Shown here: positions 51,959-60,946 of the stretch, piece after piece
Layout: each line of letters opens with the position of its first letter
Position numbering within the stretch: position 1 is the first letter of the stretch
Assembly (NCBI GenBank): GCA_019239965.1
Contig: JAFAZC010000022.1
Span: forward strand, 1 to 63,641
DNA length: 63,641 bases
Origin: Kutzneria sp.
GTDB taxonomy: Bacteria > Actinomycetota > Actinomycetes > Mycobacteriales > Pseudonocardiaceae
Reading direction: 5' to 3'
Notes under the pieces: model-generated
What the model saw: only the letters and a program-made list of their open reading frames with translations
Told to the model about the DNA's origin: nothing
Database searches by the model: none
Translations under genes and position numbers: made by a program

Positions 51959-52920
51959 GTCGTACTCCTGTCGTAGTGCTGGGTCGCCACCGTTTGCCTC
52001 GCCGTCACCGTGGTCCTCGTGGCACCTGTCGTGCTCACCGCGAGCCGTCGGCCTGAGCTGGCGGCCGACCCGATCGGCAGACCCGTTCCCGGACGGCTGC
52101 GGGTGAACACCACAACACCGGCCACGGCCAGTGCCGCGCACGCCGCCTCGGCGACAGCGGTCGGCACCGAGGTGTCCGCGCCCTCGCCGAGCAGCGCCAT
52201 GCCGAGCCCCACCGCGACCAGGGGGTCGACCACGGTGAGACAGCCCACCACCACCTCGGGACGGCCACTGGCGTATGCGTGCTGGACCAGCCAGCCACCG
52301 ATCAGGATGCCAGCGAGGATACCGGCAGCCGGCAGCCACGGTATGCCGTCGCCGTCGGCGAACTGCTGGATTGACGCGCGCATCAGCAGCGAGACATACC
52401 CGAAGGAGATCCCGGAGGCGGCGGCGAAGACGAGGCAGCGGACGTGGTCGGCGACCAGGGCCCCCACGGCGCACAGGATCATGACCGCCACGCCGACCAG
52501 CACAGTGGCCTGCAGCGCGGCCGCCGGGGTCACCTGTGTCGCCCGTGCGGTGGTCGCGGTGAGCGAGACGAACGCGACGGTGCCGATCATGCTGGCGGCC
52601 ACGGCGGCACCCGCGATCGGGCCGAACCGGGTTCGCTCCAGCCTGGTCGACAGGGCGGCGCTGAGTGCGATGGCCAACACTCCGATGGGCTGGACGACAC
52701 TGATCGGCGCGAGGCCGAGGGCGACGGCGTGCAGCCCGGCGCCTGTACAGCCGACGACGACGCCGAGCAGCCACGCCGGCTGCCTGCCCAGTCTCAGCAG
52801 GACGCCGAGCCGCAGCCCGGCACCTCCGGTCTCCTTCCGGAGACCACCATGCTGCAGACGGGCCGACACGGCGTTGCAGCAGGCGCCCGCGGCGGCGAGC
52901 AGGACGGCGAGCAAACTCAT
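51955..52920 (-). CDS. DMT-superfamily transporter
   Basis: A 321-residue membrane protein with nine to ten helices in two EamA-like repeats, starting LAVLLAAAGACCNAVSARLQH and including SVVQPIGVLAIALSAALS (first repeat) and VVVGCLTVVDPLVAVGLGMALLGE (second repeat). ATG 52920 overlaps the DUF998 stop (ATGA) and the 3' end overlaps the GT4 start. Such proteins export metabolites or lipid-linked intermediates, so a flippase-like role for the GT4 product is conceivable but unproven. The C-terminal 45 residues are polar and Thr-rich. Confidence 0.82.
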   Translation of the reverse strand: MSLLAVLLAAAGACCNAVSARLQHGGLRKETGGAGLRLGVLLRLGRQPAWLLGVVVGCTGAGLHAVALGLAPISVVQPIGVLAIALSAALSTRLERTRFGPIAGAAVAASMIGTVAFVSLTATTARATQVTPAAALQATVLVGVAVMILCAVGALVADHVRCLVFAAASGISFGYVSLLMRASIQQFADGDGIPWLPAAGILAGILIGGWLVQHAYASGRPEVVVGCLTVVDPLVAVGLGMALLGEGADTSVPTAVAEAACAALAVAGVVVFTRSRPGTGLPIGSAASSGRRLAVSTTGATRTTVTARQTVATQHYDRSTT

Positions 52921-53666
52921 CGGGCGCCACCGCCGACGGGGTCGCTCCCGGTTTCCTGCGGGCACGCCGGAACGCGGGGTGGTGCACCCTTCGCGGGTGC
53001 CCAACGCCACAGAGTCGCTCCGAGCACGAACAGTAGGGCCATGTCAACCCCGAAGGCTATACGTTCGGCGAGCCCGAGGTAGTTCCGCAGGACGTGCTCG
53101 AACGGCATCAGGTCAGGCCGGTTGATCGAGAGCTGGATGAGGGCGAAGACGGCGAGCACGATGGTGCTGAGAACGGAAAGCCTGAGCACGGTACCGGCTC
53201 GGTGTTCCCACCCCGGTGTGACCTGGCATCTCTTGGCCAGCAGGAACCCCGCCATCGGCAGGCAGGGGAAGAACATGATGGCCGCCCACCGGTGAATCGC
53301 CCCGGACAGTGACTGCACCCCGCCGACCGGATCGGTGGGAAACAGCACCGCGATGGTAAGGCCGGCACACCACACCAGGAACAGCGCGGTCAACGGAAGG
53401 CCACGGACCAGGCCGGCGTTGGCGAGCCCGGTGGTCAGCGAGGCCGAGCCGATGGCCAGGGACAGTGCGCTGCTATCGAACAGCTTGGTTCCCTGATGCG
53501 CGAAGACGTAGTCACTGATCGTGTGCCTGAGCGGGCTCAATTGTCCGCCGGCTTCCAGGTGCAGGTACACCATGGGCAGCAGCGCGGCGACGAACCCGAT
53601 GATCGCGACCGCAGCCCAGGTGCGGCGTCTGTGCATGGCTCGCTGTCCGGCCGCGAGATCGGTCAC
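52917..53666 (-). CDS. DUF998-family membrane protein
   Basis: A 249-residue protein with about six membrane segments. AAVAIIGFVAALLPMVYLHLEAGGQLSPLRHTISDYVF is the DUF998 signature (His/Ser/Asp-Tyr after the first helix), and VWCAGLTIAVLFPTDPVG and AIHRWAAIMFFPCLPMAGFLLAK follow. GTG 53666 is taken because GGTGAG lies about 10 nt upstream; ATG 53636 is an alternative without SD. It is the first gene of the DUF998-DMT-GT4 operon, all joined by 4-nt overlaps. Function is unknown. Confidence 0.8.
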   Translation of the reverse strand: MTDLAAGQRAMHRRRTWAAVAIIGFVAALLPMVYLHLEAGGQLSPLRHTISDYVFAHQGTKLFDSSALSLAIGSASLTTGLANAGLVRGLPLTALFLVWCAGLTIAVLFPTDPVGGVQSLSGAIHRWAAIMFFPCLPMAGFLLAKRCQVTPGWEHRAGTVLRLSVLSTIVLAVFALIQLSINRPDLMPFEHVLRNYLGLAERIAFGVDMALLFVLGATLWRWAPAKGAPPRVPACPQETGSDPVGGGAR

Positions 53667-53998
53667 GTCCCCGATTCTCACCTCACCGCGGCGCCCCGGT
53701 CCATCGGGAATGTCCCCGAGGCTGGACGGGAAGATGTCCGGGTGGCGCTGGTCGCACGGGCTCCGGCGAGGACGCTGTGCGTCCGGCTCTGACGCCTCCA
53801 CGTATCGGTCGATGGCACCATACTTCCTGGTCACCGGGGGTCTGTGAGTCCCGGGATGATCAGCTCCACACCATCGAGTGTGACGTGGGCCTCCCTGCTT
53901 TTCGGGCTGACGGCGTCGCGGCTTCGCGTCGTGTTCATGGTGGTCACTAGGTGTGGTCGAGACCGGTTTCCACACTGTTCATGAAGGAATTCCCCTGA

Positions 53999-54094
53999 CT
54001 GGAAGAATTCGCGCCGACAACCGGCGACGGGGAGCGGTTTACCGTCTACCACCTGCGCCATAGTCGGCTCGACGGTACCGACACCGGCCGTTAG
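53999..54094 (+). pseudogene. tyrosine recombinase (integrase) C-terminal remnant
   Basis: A 31-residue frame reads TTGDGERFTVYHLRHSRLDGTDTGR before TAG. FTVYHLRHSRL corresponds to the box II HxLRHS region of phage-type integrases. The remaining catalytic boxes (Arg I, Tyr) are absent and the upstream frame is closed by TGA 53996-53998. This is the trace of a former integrative element. Confidence 0.5.
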
Positions 54095-54137
54095 TCACTA
54101 GGAGCATCGAATTGGCTCGGACACGTGACGCCTATTC

Positions 54138-54162
54138 TGTGTAATTGCTGGAAATGTACACA
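54138..54162. promoter_or_regulatory. inverted repeat TGTGTA-N13-TACACA
   Basis: TGTGTA (54138-54143) and TACACA (54157-54162) are perfect arms with a 13-nt spacer, about 80 nt before ATG 54240, in a locally AT-rich stretch. It is probably part of the promoter/operator of the following gene. Confidence 0.4.
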
Positions 54163-54239
54163 CGGACTGTTGTCGCCTGATGGGCCACGGCCTACCCTCG
54201 TCACCCTGCGGAGCTGACCGAGGTGGGGAGGCAGGCCGA

Positions 54240-55238
54240 ATGCTCGACACCGTGCCGGCTGTTCGATCCGAAACCGACCCGGCCTCCGCATATCACCAGC
54301 TGAACACCACACACCGGGAACTGGCCGAGGTGCTGCGGGCCGGCGGGCCGTTCCACCAGGCGCTGCGGGCGGCGATCGCGGCGCGGGGTCTCAGTCTCGA
54401 GGCGATCCAACGTCGACTGCACGCCAACGGACACGAGGTCAGCATCGCCAGCCTGAGCCATTGGCAACGGGGACGCAGCCGTCCCGAGCGGGCCAGTTCG
54501 CTGCGGACCGTTGGCGGCCTGGAAAAGATCCTCGGCCTTTCCGACGGTTCGCTGACCGGCCTCCTCGAACCATCGCAAGCCCGTGGACGCTGGGCCAACC
54601 ACGTGCCTGGCTCGATCCCCTACGCCGCGCTCGGCCACAGCGACCGCGCCATCCGGATGGTCTCCGACAGCATCGACCTGGACACCAACCAGCGACTGGA
54701 GACCCTCAGCCGCCATCAGGACCTGTATCTGGACTCCGAGGGGCGCCGGTATCGGATGAGCGTTCGAACGGTGCTGCGTGCACGCACCGACGGCGCCGAT
54801 CGAATGCTGATCATGAATGTGGGCGACGATCCGTGCGGCGTGCGCCCGGTGTTCACCCCGGACGCCAGCTGCCGGCTCGGCCGGACCGTGTATTCCCCCG
54901 AAGACGATATGACCGCCGTCGAGCTGATGTTCCGCCGACCCCTGCGCACAGGTGAGACCTATCTGGTCGAATACCAGGTCGCCGGCGCCAATCCCCGAAT
55001 ACGGATCACCGAACTGACGGTCGGTCTGCGCCAGCCGACGAGGGAGTGCGTACTACAGGTGCTGTTCCGGCCCGGCAGCCTGCCCGCACGGTGTTACCCG
55101 GTGTGGCAACCCGGAACGGGTCGGCCGGCACGGGCCGCACACACGACGGAACAGCACATCGAGTCCGACGGCAGCACGCATGTCGTACTGTTGGATGTGC
55201 CCGCGGGCCGCTACGGACTGCGCTGGGACTGGAATTGA
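54240..55238 (+). CDS. XRE-type helix-turn-helix regulator with large C-terminal domain
   Basis: A 332-residue protein. The N-terminal 95 residues contain a helix-turn-helix (ALRAAIAARGLSLEAIQRRLHANGHEVSIASLSHWQRGRSRPE), as in XRE regulators that read tandem operators. The remaining 220 residues are a beta-rich domain (LTGLLEPS... through VLLRARTDGADRMLIMN to DVPAGRYGLRWDWN) with no recognised fold. GGGAGG lies before ATG 54240. A repressor/sensor of unknown signal is likely. It appears to be alone in its operon. Confidence 0.72.
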   Translation: MLDTVPAVRSETDPASAYHQLNTTHRELAEVLRAGGPFHQALRAAIAARGLSLEAIQRRLHANGHEVSIASLSHWQRGRSRPERASSLRTVGGLEKILGLSDGSLTGLLEPSQARGRWANHVPGSIPYAALGHSDRAIRMVSDSIDLDTNQRLETLSRHQDLYLDSEGRRYRMSVRTVLRARTDGADRMLIMNVGDDPCGVRPVFTPDASCRLGRTVYSPEDDMTAVELMFRRPLRTGETYLVEYQVAGANPRIRITELTVGLRQPTRECVLQVLFRPGSLPARCYPVWQPGTGRPARAAHTTEQHIESDGSTHVVLLDVPAGRYGLRWDWN

Positions 55239-55586
55239 TCTCGGGCGCGAAATACCGAAATACCGATCAGGCCAACGCGGTAGCGGCCGGACAATAAAAC
55301 ATAGAGCGTACAAATCGGGCAAAGTGTCGATGCCGCGATTCCGCTGCCCGTCCGTGGCCGGGCCGACGGCCGAACCGGTCGCTGTGGGCAGCGCGGCGGA
55401 CACCCACGGTAGAGGGACATCAGTAGCCTGGGCGCCGGTCGACGGGGTACACCTGGTCAGGCGTTGCGCGACGAGTGCGGAGGCCGCAACCTACGGCGGG
55501 GCCGTGACGTCCTATTAGGGAATGTCTCTCGTGGCGTGACGCCCGCGCGACGAGTCAGTCTCTTGGCGGCCAGGGAGGAATCGGGC
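55239..55586. other. intergenic region upstream of LCP gene
   Basis: 348 bp. A short tandem CGAAATAC repeat lies at about 55248-55265, followed by an AT-richer stretch (55290-55320) that could hold a promoter. The SD AGGGAGGA at 55572-55579 serves GTG 55587. No gene is supported. Confidence 0.4.
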
Positions 55587-57254
55587 GTGAGTGATCGAAG
55601 GCGGTACGACCACGGCCCAGGGTCCATCCTTCCACCCGAACCTGTCACCCGTACCCACGGCAGACAGGTCAGAATCGGAGCCGAGCCCCCGCAGGGCTGG
55701 CGCCCCGCCCGGTACGCGACTGCCCGCAGCCACCCCAGAGCGGCGAGGGGCCGGCGTGAGGCCGCCGTTGTGCGCAGGCGTCGAGCCAAGGTCGTACTGG
55801 TCGTCGTCTCGGTTCTTGTCCTCGGTTTCACCTGGTACGGCTGGACCCAGTTGCAGAACTTCAGCAACGGCCTGGCTACGGCCAACGTCATCGACTCGGG
55901 AGCCGGCGGCGAACAGCCGGCGGATGGTTCCACCGACATCCTCCTCGTCGGCATGGACAGTCGCACCGACGCACAGGGCAATCCACTTCCCTCGCAGGTC
56001 CTCAGCCAGTTGCACGCGGGAAGCAGCGAGGACGGCGGTACCAATACCGACACGATGATCCTGATCCACGTCCCCAACGGCGGGGACAACGCCACGGCCG
56101 TCTCCATCCCCCGTGATTCCTATGTGAGCATCGCGGGCGGCTACGGTCAGCACAAGATCAATTCCGCGTTCAGCTACGGCAAGAACGACGCGATGAAGAG
56201 CCTGCGCCAGCAGGGGGTCTCCGGCACGGAGCTGGAGACACGCTCCGACCAGGAGGGCGCCAAGACCGCCATCAAGACCGTCCAGGACCTCACCGGCGTC
56301 ACCGTCGACCACTACGCGCAGGTCAATCTGGTTGGTTTCGACGACATCACGCAGGCCATCGGTGGCGTGCAGGTGTGCCTGAAGGCCCCGGTCGACGACG
56401 ACTTCTCCGGCGCGCACTTCCCCGCGGGCGAACAGACCGTGCAGGGCCCGTCCGCGCTTGCCTTCGTCCGGCAGCGGCACGGCCTGCCCCAGGGGGATCT
56501 CGACCGGATCAAACGGCAGCAGGTGTTCCTCGCCGGGCTCGCCAAGAACGTGCTCTCGGCCGGCACCCTGACCGATCCGACGAAACTGGGCGCACTCGCC
56601 GACGCGGTGAAGAAGTCCGTCGTGCTCGACCAGGGCTGGGACCTTCTCGGGTTCGCCCAGCAGATGCACACGCTGACCGGGGGGAAGCTGCGGTTCACCA
56701 CGATCCCGGTCGGGAGCCTGTCGCTGCAGACCCCGGAGGACGGCGACGCCGTGCAGGTGGATCCGCAGCGCGTCTCGGCGTTCGTGCGGGGCATGACCGA
56801 CCCGTCGCCGGCGGCGGCCGGGAACACCACGGGAACCGGCTCGGCCCCCTCGACCACCGTTGACGTGCTCAACGGTTCCGGCGCGCCCGGCCTGGCGGGA
56901 AGGACCATGGACCAGCTGGTCGCCAAGGGCTTCGGCCAGGGCGAGACCGGCAACACGGCGGCACGGTCCAGCACGTTGGTCACCTATGGCGCCTCCACCC
57001 CGAAAGAATCGGCGCAGAAGGTCGCCGACGCGCTCGGCGGCGGAGCCACCATTTCCCAGGAGCCGAGCCTGCCCACCGGTCACGTCGAGGTCTACCTCGG
57101 CGCCGACTACTCGGGCCCCGGCGCGACAGGAGCGTCCGGCCAGAACTTCGGCCCGTCGGCGGGGCTGGCGCTGAACGGCGGCACGACGGATCAGGAGCCG
57201 ACGACCACCTCCGACGCGCCGATCACGGCGGACGGGGTGACGTGTGTGAACTGA
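55587..57254 (+). CDS. LytR-CpsA-Psr (LCP) family cell-wall ligase
   Basis: A 555-residue membrane-anchored enzyme. A basic cytoplasmic N-terminus (about 67 residues) precedes one transmembrane helix (68-85). The LCP domain follows: STDILLVGMDSRTDAQGNPL, DTMILIHVPNGGDNATAVSIPRDSYVSI with the catalytic-site Arg/Asp, HKINSAFSYG and RQRHGLPQGDLDRIKRQQ. A LytR_C domain (about 420-520: TVDVLNGSGAPGLAG) and a Ser/Thr/Gly-rich tail end it. LCP proteins transfer glycopolymers from lipid carrier to peptidoglycan or arabinogalactan. GTG 55587 has AGGGAGGA 7 nt upstream. Convergent with tatA. Confidence 0.92.
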   Translation: MSDRRRYDHGPGSILPPEPVTRTHGRQVRIGAEPPQGWRPARYATARSHPRAARGRREAAVVRRRRAKVVLVVVSVLVLGFTWYGWTQLQNFSNGLATANVIDSGAGGEQPADGSTDILLVGMDSRTDAQGNPLPSQVLSQLHAGSSEDGGTNTDTMILIHVPNGGDNATAVSIPRDSYVSIAGGYGQHKINSAFSYGKNDAMKSLRQQGVSGTELETRSDQEGAKTAIKTVQDLTGVTVDHYAQVNLVGFDDITQAIGGVQVCLKAPVDDDFSGAHFPAGEQTVQGPSALAFVRQRHGLPQGDLDRIKRQQVFLAGLAKNVLSAGTLTDPTKLGALADAVKKSVVLDQGWDLLGFAQQMHTLTGGKLRFTTIPVGSLSLQTPEDGDAVQVDPQRVSAFVRGMTDPSPAAAGNTTGTGSAPSTTVDVLNGSGAPGLAGRTMDQLVAKGFGQGETGNTAARSSTLVTYGASTPKESAQKVADALGGGATISQEPSLPTGHVEVYLGADYSGPGATGASGQNFGPSAGLALNGGTTDQEPTTTSDAPITADGVTCVN

Positions 57255-57269
57255 CCGTGGCTCGGCTGC

Positions 57270-57295
57270 GGTCAGGCCCTGGCCGGTTCAGGCCT
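57270..57295. terminator. hairpin at LCP/TatA convergent ends
   Basis: TCAGGCC (57270-57276) and GGCCTGA (57289-57295) with a 12-nt loop; the right arm includes the tatA stop. Confidence 0.45.
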
Positions 57296-57548
57296 GAGTG
57301 CGGTCCTGGCGTTGGTCGCTGGTCTGCTGCTTGGCGACCTGCGTCCCCTCGGTGAGTTGCGGCGGGGCCGGCGGGGCCGAGGGCTTCTCCTCGTCCTTGC
57401 CGTCCTTGGCCGCCATCTCCGCCTTGAAGATACGCAGGGACTGTCCGATGCCACGAGCGGCGCCGGGCAGTCTCTTCGCGCCGAACAGCACCACGACCAC
57501 CGCCACGAGGACGATGAGGTGCCACGGTTGCAATGCGTTGAGTCCCAT
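57288..57548 (-). CDS. tatA: twin-arginine translocase subunit TatA
   Basis: An 86-residue TatA/E protein. One N-terminal transmembrane helix at about residues 8-22 ([15 protein letters not shown]) is followed by the hinge FGAKRLPG and an amphipathic helix [16 protein letters not shown], then a charged, Pro-rich tail. This is the canonical TatA layout and length; with TatB and TatC it forms the pore for folded proteins. The start is ATG 57548. It is a lone tat gene here (no tatB/tatC nearby), possibly a second copy. The XRE-type gene on the other strand diverges 87 bp away. Confidence 0.92.
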   Translation of the reverse strand: MGLNALQPWHLIVLVAVVVVLFGAKRLPGAARGIGQSLRIFKAEMAAKDGKDEEKPSAPPAPPQLTEGTQVAKQQTSDQRQDRTQA

Positions 57549-57635
57549 CGACGCCAGGGTAGCCCAGGATGCCCCCAAGCCTCCAGCGGCTCGGCCTGTC
57601 GGAACCCGACCGAAAATTTCCCGCCGAATCGTGTC

Positions 57636-58139
57636 ATGACCGCTGGTCGACACGCTCTCACCAGTGTGCGGATCGATCCGGCTACATACCAGCGGGTACT
57701 CGGCGACGAGTTGCGCAAGCTGCGCAAACGGCGCGGCTGGACCAGGAAGGTGCTGCAGCACAGACTGCAGACCCCGGTCTCGCTGCAGACCTTGGCTACC
57801 TACGAGCTCGGCACGAGGCAGTGCTCGGTGGTGCGGCTCGCCGAGCTCTGCCTCGCCATGGACGCCCTGCCGCACGAGGTGCTGGCCAGGGTGCACGGCA
57901 GGATCTTCAACGGCACTCGCGCCGAACGTGTCCGCCTCGAGCTGGCCAGGGTCGTCGCGGACACGCAGCCCGAACTGCTGCCGCTGCGCCGGTGGGCACG
58001 GCGGCGACTGCGGACCGCTGGCGTACACACTACGGAGATCCAGCTGGATCCGCCGGCGTTGGAACGGCTGGCCGAACTGTGCGGGATCGACACCGACGAC
58101 CTTCTCAACCGGCTGCGCCCGCTGATGCGCCAACCGTGA
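57636..58139 (+). CDS. XRE-family transcriptional regulator (small)
   Basis: A 167-residue protein with an N-terminal helix-turn-helix, [50 protein letters not shown], of the XRE/cro fold used by actinomycete developmental regulators. The C-terminal half is helical, with no recognised effector domain ([31 protein letters not shown]). ATG 57636 is chosen; GTG 57666 ([11 protein letters not shown]) is an in-frame alternative. It has no clear operon partner. Confidence 0.75.
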   Translation: MTAGRHALTSVRIDPATYQRVLGDELRKLRKRRGWTRKVLQHRLQTPVSLQTLATYELGTRQCSVVRLAELCLAMDALPHEVLARVHGRIFNGTRAERVRLELARVVADTQPELLPLRRWARRRLRTAGVHTTEIQLDPPALERLAELCGIDTDDLLNRLRPLMRQP

Positions 58140-58293
58140 CCGTGACCGGAGAATAAGCGGATCGGCGGTGTCCCGCGCCCGAGACCTGCGGCGACGATGG
58201 ACCTCCTCCGCAACGACAGGCAGCGACCACGGTAACGCGACGCCTTCCCCTGCGGCCGCGATCAACGACGCGACCAGAAAGGCACGGTGAGCT

Positions 58294-59310
58294 ATGGAAC
58301 GTCCCTGCCGGCTCGTCGGCACCCTGCTGTTAGGCAGTGCCCTGTTCATGACGGCCACCCCGGGTTTGTCGGCCGCGGCTACCCAGGACACGGCCAGCCC
58401 GCCCTCCCTGTCCCATTCGACCGCTGTCACGCCCTTGGAGCAGCGGCACACGCTGGACTACTGGACGCCGGAACGGATGCACAGTGCCGTTCCGATTGAA
58501 CAGCTCCTCGAGCCCAGTCGGCTCACTCCTGGTCCGGTGAGCGCCCCCGCGGAGAAAGTGGGCGCGCCAAGCACGGTCGCGCCGACCGTCCCGGCGCAGG
58601 CGTCATCCCCCCCGGACACGCTGGCCAACTCCGTGGGCGACCCGTGGACCGGCGGAGGCCTTGTCGTGAAGACTTCGGGGCGGATCTTCTTCACCTACCA
58701 GGGCCGCGCCGCCGCCTGCTCGGGAAGCGCGGTCACCAGCGGTAACAAGGACGTGGTCATCACCGCGGGCCACTGCGTGAAACTCGACGGCGCATACCAC
58801 ACCGACTGGGTGTTCGTTCCCGGTTACACCAACGGCAACGCGCCCTTCGGCAAGTTCGCGGCCAGGTCGCTGCTGACCACGCCGCAGTGGGACGCCGACC
58901 AGACCCAGTTCAACTACGACGTCGGGATCGGTCTGGTCAGCCCGCTCAACGGCCAGCACCTCACTGACGTCGTCGGCGGCCAGGGGCTTGCCTTCAACCA
59001 GCCACGCAATCAGGACATGTACGCCTTCGGCTATCCGGGCGCCGCACCGTTCGACGGCTCGAAGCTGATCTACTGCAACGGGCCGACAACGGCGGACCCG
59101 CTCAATGCCACCAACGACCTGAACATGACCTGCAACATGAATCCGGGATCCAGCGGCGGGCCGTGGTTCCTCAACTTCGACCCACAGGCCGGCACGGGGA
59201 AACTGAACTCCGTCAACAGCATCAAGTACCAGTTCTTCCCCCAGTACATCATGGGGCCATACTTCGCCAACGAGGCACAGGATCTGTACAACCGGGCGCA
59301 GAGCGCGTAG
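58294..59310 (+). CDS. secreted trypsin-like serine protease
   Basis: A 338-residue secreted peptidase. A signal peptide covers residues 1-29 ([13 protein letters not shown]). After a roughly 90-residue pro-like region rich in Pro/Ser/Thr comes the chymotrypsin fold, with His160 in ITAGHC, Asp209 in NYDVGI and Ser287 in [18 protein letters not shown] and YPGA are typical of bacterial trypsin-like (V8/glutamyl-like) members. The paired Cys142/Cys161 could form the His-loop disulfide. GGTGAG precedes ATG 58294. It probably serves extracellular nutrition or processing. Confidence 0.9.
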   Translation: MERPCRLVGTLLLGSALFMTATPGLSAAATQDTASPPSLSHSTAVTPLEQRHTLDYWTPERMHSAVPIEQLLEPSRLTPGPVSAPAEKVGAPSTVAPTVPAQASSPPDTLANSVGDPWTGGGLVVKTSGRIFFTYQGRAAACSGSAVTSGNKDVVITAGHCVKLDGAYHTDWVFVPGYTNGNAPFGKFAARSLLTTPQWDADQTQFNYDVGIGLVSPLNGQHLTDVVGGQGLAFNQPRNQDMYAFGYPGAAPFDGSKLIYCNGPTTADPLNATNDLNMTCNMNPGSSGGPWFLNFDPQAGTGKLNSVNSIKYQFFPQYIMGPYFANEAQDLYNRAQSA

Positions 59311-59319
59311 TCGGCAGCG

Positions 59320-59349
59320 GGCGGAGGGGTGTCCCGGCGCCCCTCCGCC
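59320..59349. terminator. strong bidirectional terminator
   Basis: GGCGGAGGGG (59320-59329) pairs perfectly with CCCCTCCGCC (59340-59349) around a 10-nt loop, between the convergent protease and monooxygenase genes. Confidence 0.8.
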
Positions 59350-60885
59350 TCACGCGCCGGAGCGCGCGGCCACACGCGGCCGCTTCGCCTTGAGCAGTTC
59401 GTAGTCGTCGAGGATCACCTTGTTGGTGCGCCGCAGGTACTGCCAGACAAAGCCCGGCCACACCGTGCGGTTGACTCCCTCCGGGTCCAGGTACCAGCTC
59501 CTGCAGCCGCCGACGTTCCAGACGCCCTTGCGGAGCTTGGCGTGGATCTCTCGGTCGAATCGGTTCTGAGCCACCGACCGCACGTCGATCGCGTCCACGT
59601 CGCGCCGGGCGAGGGCGGCGAGACACCGCAGCACGTACCTGGTCTGCGCCTCGATCATCAGCACCACGGAGTTGTGCCCGAGGCCGGTGTTGGGACCGAG
59701 TAGGAAGAACAGGTTCGGAAAGCCCGACACGGTGATCCCGAGATAGGTTCGCGCTCCCCGGGTGCGCCATTCCTCGGTCAGATCACGACCGTCTCGGCCA
59801 GTGATGGCGAGGTGGTACAGCGCGTCGCTGACGTGGAACCCGGTCCCATAGATGATGGTGTCGACCTCGTGTTCGTCCCCGGCCGCCGTGACGATGCTGT
59901 GCTCGCGGACCTCGGCGATCGCGTCGGTGACCAGCTCGACATTGGGCCGGGCCAGTGCCGGGTAGAAGTCGTTGGAGATCAACACCCGTTTGCAGCCCAT
60001 GGTGTAGGTCGGGGTGAGCTTCGCGCGCAGTTGCGGGTCGGGCACCTGGTGTTCGAGGTGGCGCGCGGCCGGCTTGGACAGCACCTTCATCAGCTTGGGG
60101 TTGATCGCGAATCCCAACGCCCTCGCGTCGTAGATCAGGAACCTGGCCACGCGGCGCAGCCGCTGGGTGAACGGCACGACGCGGTACATCAGCCGCTCCC
60201 AGCGGCTTGTCTCCCGGTCCGGCTTGGGCAGGATCCACGGTGGTGTTCGCTGGAACACGGTCAGGGAGCCGACGCGCTCGGCGATTCGCGGCACGAACTG
60301 GATCGCACTGGCCCCGGTCCCGATGACGGCGACCTTTCTCCCGGTCAGGTCGTGGCCATGGTCCCACTCCGCGGAGTGGAAGCGCCGCCCTTCGAACCGC
60401 TCGATTCCGGGCAGTTCGGGGATCGAGGGGATGTGCAGGACACCAACTCCGGCGACAACGGCCCGAGCGGTGTAACTGCCCGCACCGACGGTGTGCACCG
60501 TCCAGCGCAGGGTCTCCTCATCGAACGTGGCACCGGTGAACTCCGCACCGAACCGGACGTGCCGACGGATGCCGTACTTGTCGGCGCAGCCACGGAGATA
60601 GTCCCAGATCTCCTTGCTGCCGGCATACCGGCGTGACCAGTCTGGATTCTGCGCGTACGAGAAGGAGTACAGGTTCGAGCGGATGTCGCAGGCGCAGCCC
60701 GGGTAGGTGTTGTCCCGCCAGGTTCCGCCGACGTCGTCGGCCTTCTCCAGGATCACGAAATCGTGTATGCCCGACCGTTTGAGCTGGATCGCCATGCCAA
60801 GCCCGGAGAACCCGGTACCAATGATCACGATGCCGGTATCCCGGTTGTCGTCAATGGACTTGTCCCTCCGGCGCAGGGGGCACAC
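59350..60885 (-). CDS. flavin-containing / Baeyer-Villiger-type monooxygenase
   Basis: A 511-residue class B flavoprotein monooxygenase. IVIIGTGFSGLGMAIQL binds FAD (about residues 18-34), VAVIGTGASAIQFV binds NADPH, and FEGRRFHSAEW matches the BVMO fingerprint FxGxxxHxxxW; GTWRDNTYPGCACDI and LLGPNTGLGHNS are further family segments. Expected reaction: NADPH- and O2-dependent oxygenation of a ketone or aldehyde to an ester. The GTG at 60885 is the first plausible start. It is divergent from a TetR regulator and likely repressed by it, with the LLM enzyme behind the regulator possibly in the same pathway. Confidence 0.9.
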   Translation of the reverse strand: MCPLRRRDKSIDDNRDTGIVIIGTGFSGLGMAIQLKRSGIHDFVILEKADDVGGTWRDNTYPGCACDIRSNLYSFSYAQNPDWSRRYAGSKEIWDYLRGCADKYGIRRHVRFGAEFTGATFDEETLRWTVHTVGAGSYTARAVVAGVGVLHIPSIPELPGIERFEGRRFHSAEWDHGHDLTGRKVAVIGTGASAIQFVPRIAERVGSLTVFQRTPPWILPKPDRETSRWERLMYRVVPFTQRLRRVARFLIYDARALGFAINPKLMKVLSKPAARHLEHQVPDPQLRAKLTPTYTMGCKRVLISNDFYPALARPNVELVTDAIAEVREHSIVTAAGDEHEVDTIIYGTGFHVSDALYHLAITGRDGRDLTEEWRTRGARTYLGITVSGFPNLFFLLGPNTGLGHNSVVLMIEAQTRYVLRCLAALARRDVDAIDVRSVAQNRFDREIHAKLRKGVWNVGGCRSWYLDPEGVNRTVWPGFVWQYLRRTNKVILDDYELLKAKRPRVAARSGA

Positions 60886-60905
60886 TTCCCGGTGATCTAC
60901 TCACA

Positions 60906-60940
60906 GTAGGTTACTCGAAGTAGCTTACCTTGGGTAGGCT
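60906..60940. promoter_or_regulatory. direct repeats and -10 between BVMO and TetR genes
   Basis: GTAGGTTAC (60906-60914) and GTAGCTTAC (60920-60928) are 8/9-identical direct repeats 14 bp apart, possible TetR half-sites. TAGGCT at 60935-60940 precedes ATG 60947 by 6 nt with no SD, a further leaderless-type start. Confidence 0.5.
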
Positions 60941-60946
60941 GAGTCC

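Larger units (their letters stand above)
53667..54239. other. intergenic region with gene scrap and inverted repeat
   Basis: 573 bp between DUF998 and the XRE-type gene. It holds the integrase-like scrap at 53999-54094 and an inverted repeat at 54138-54162. A minus-strand frame around 53831-53938 ends HVTLDGVELIIPGLTDPR, which I cannot assign. No att site or tRNA is apparent. Confidence 0.45.
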
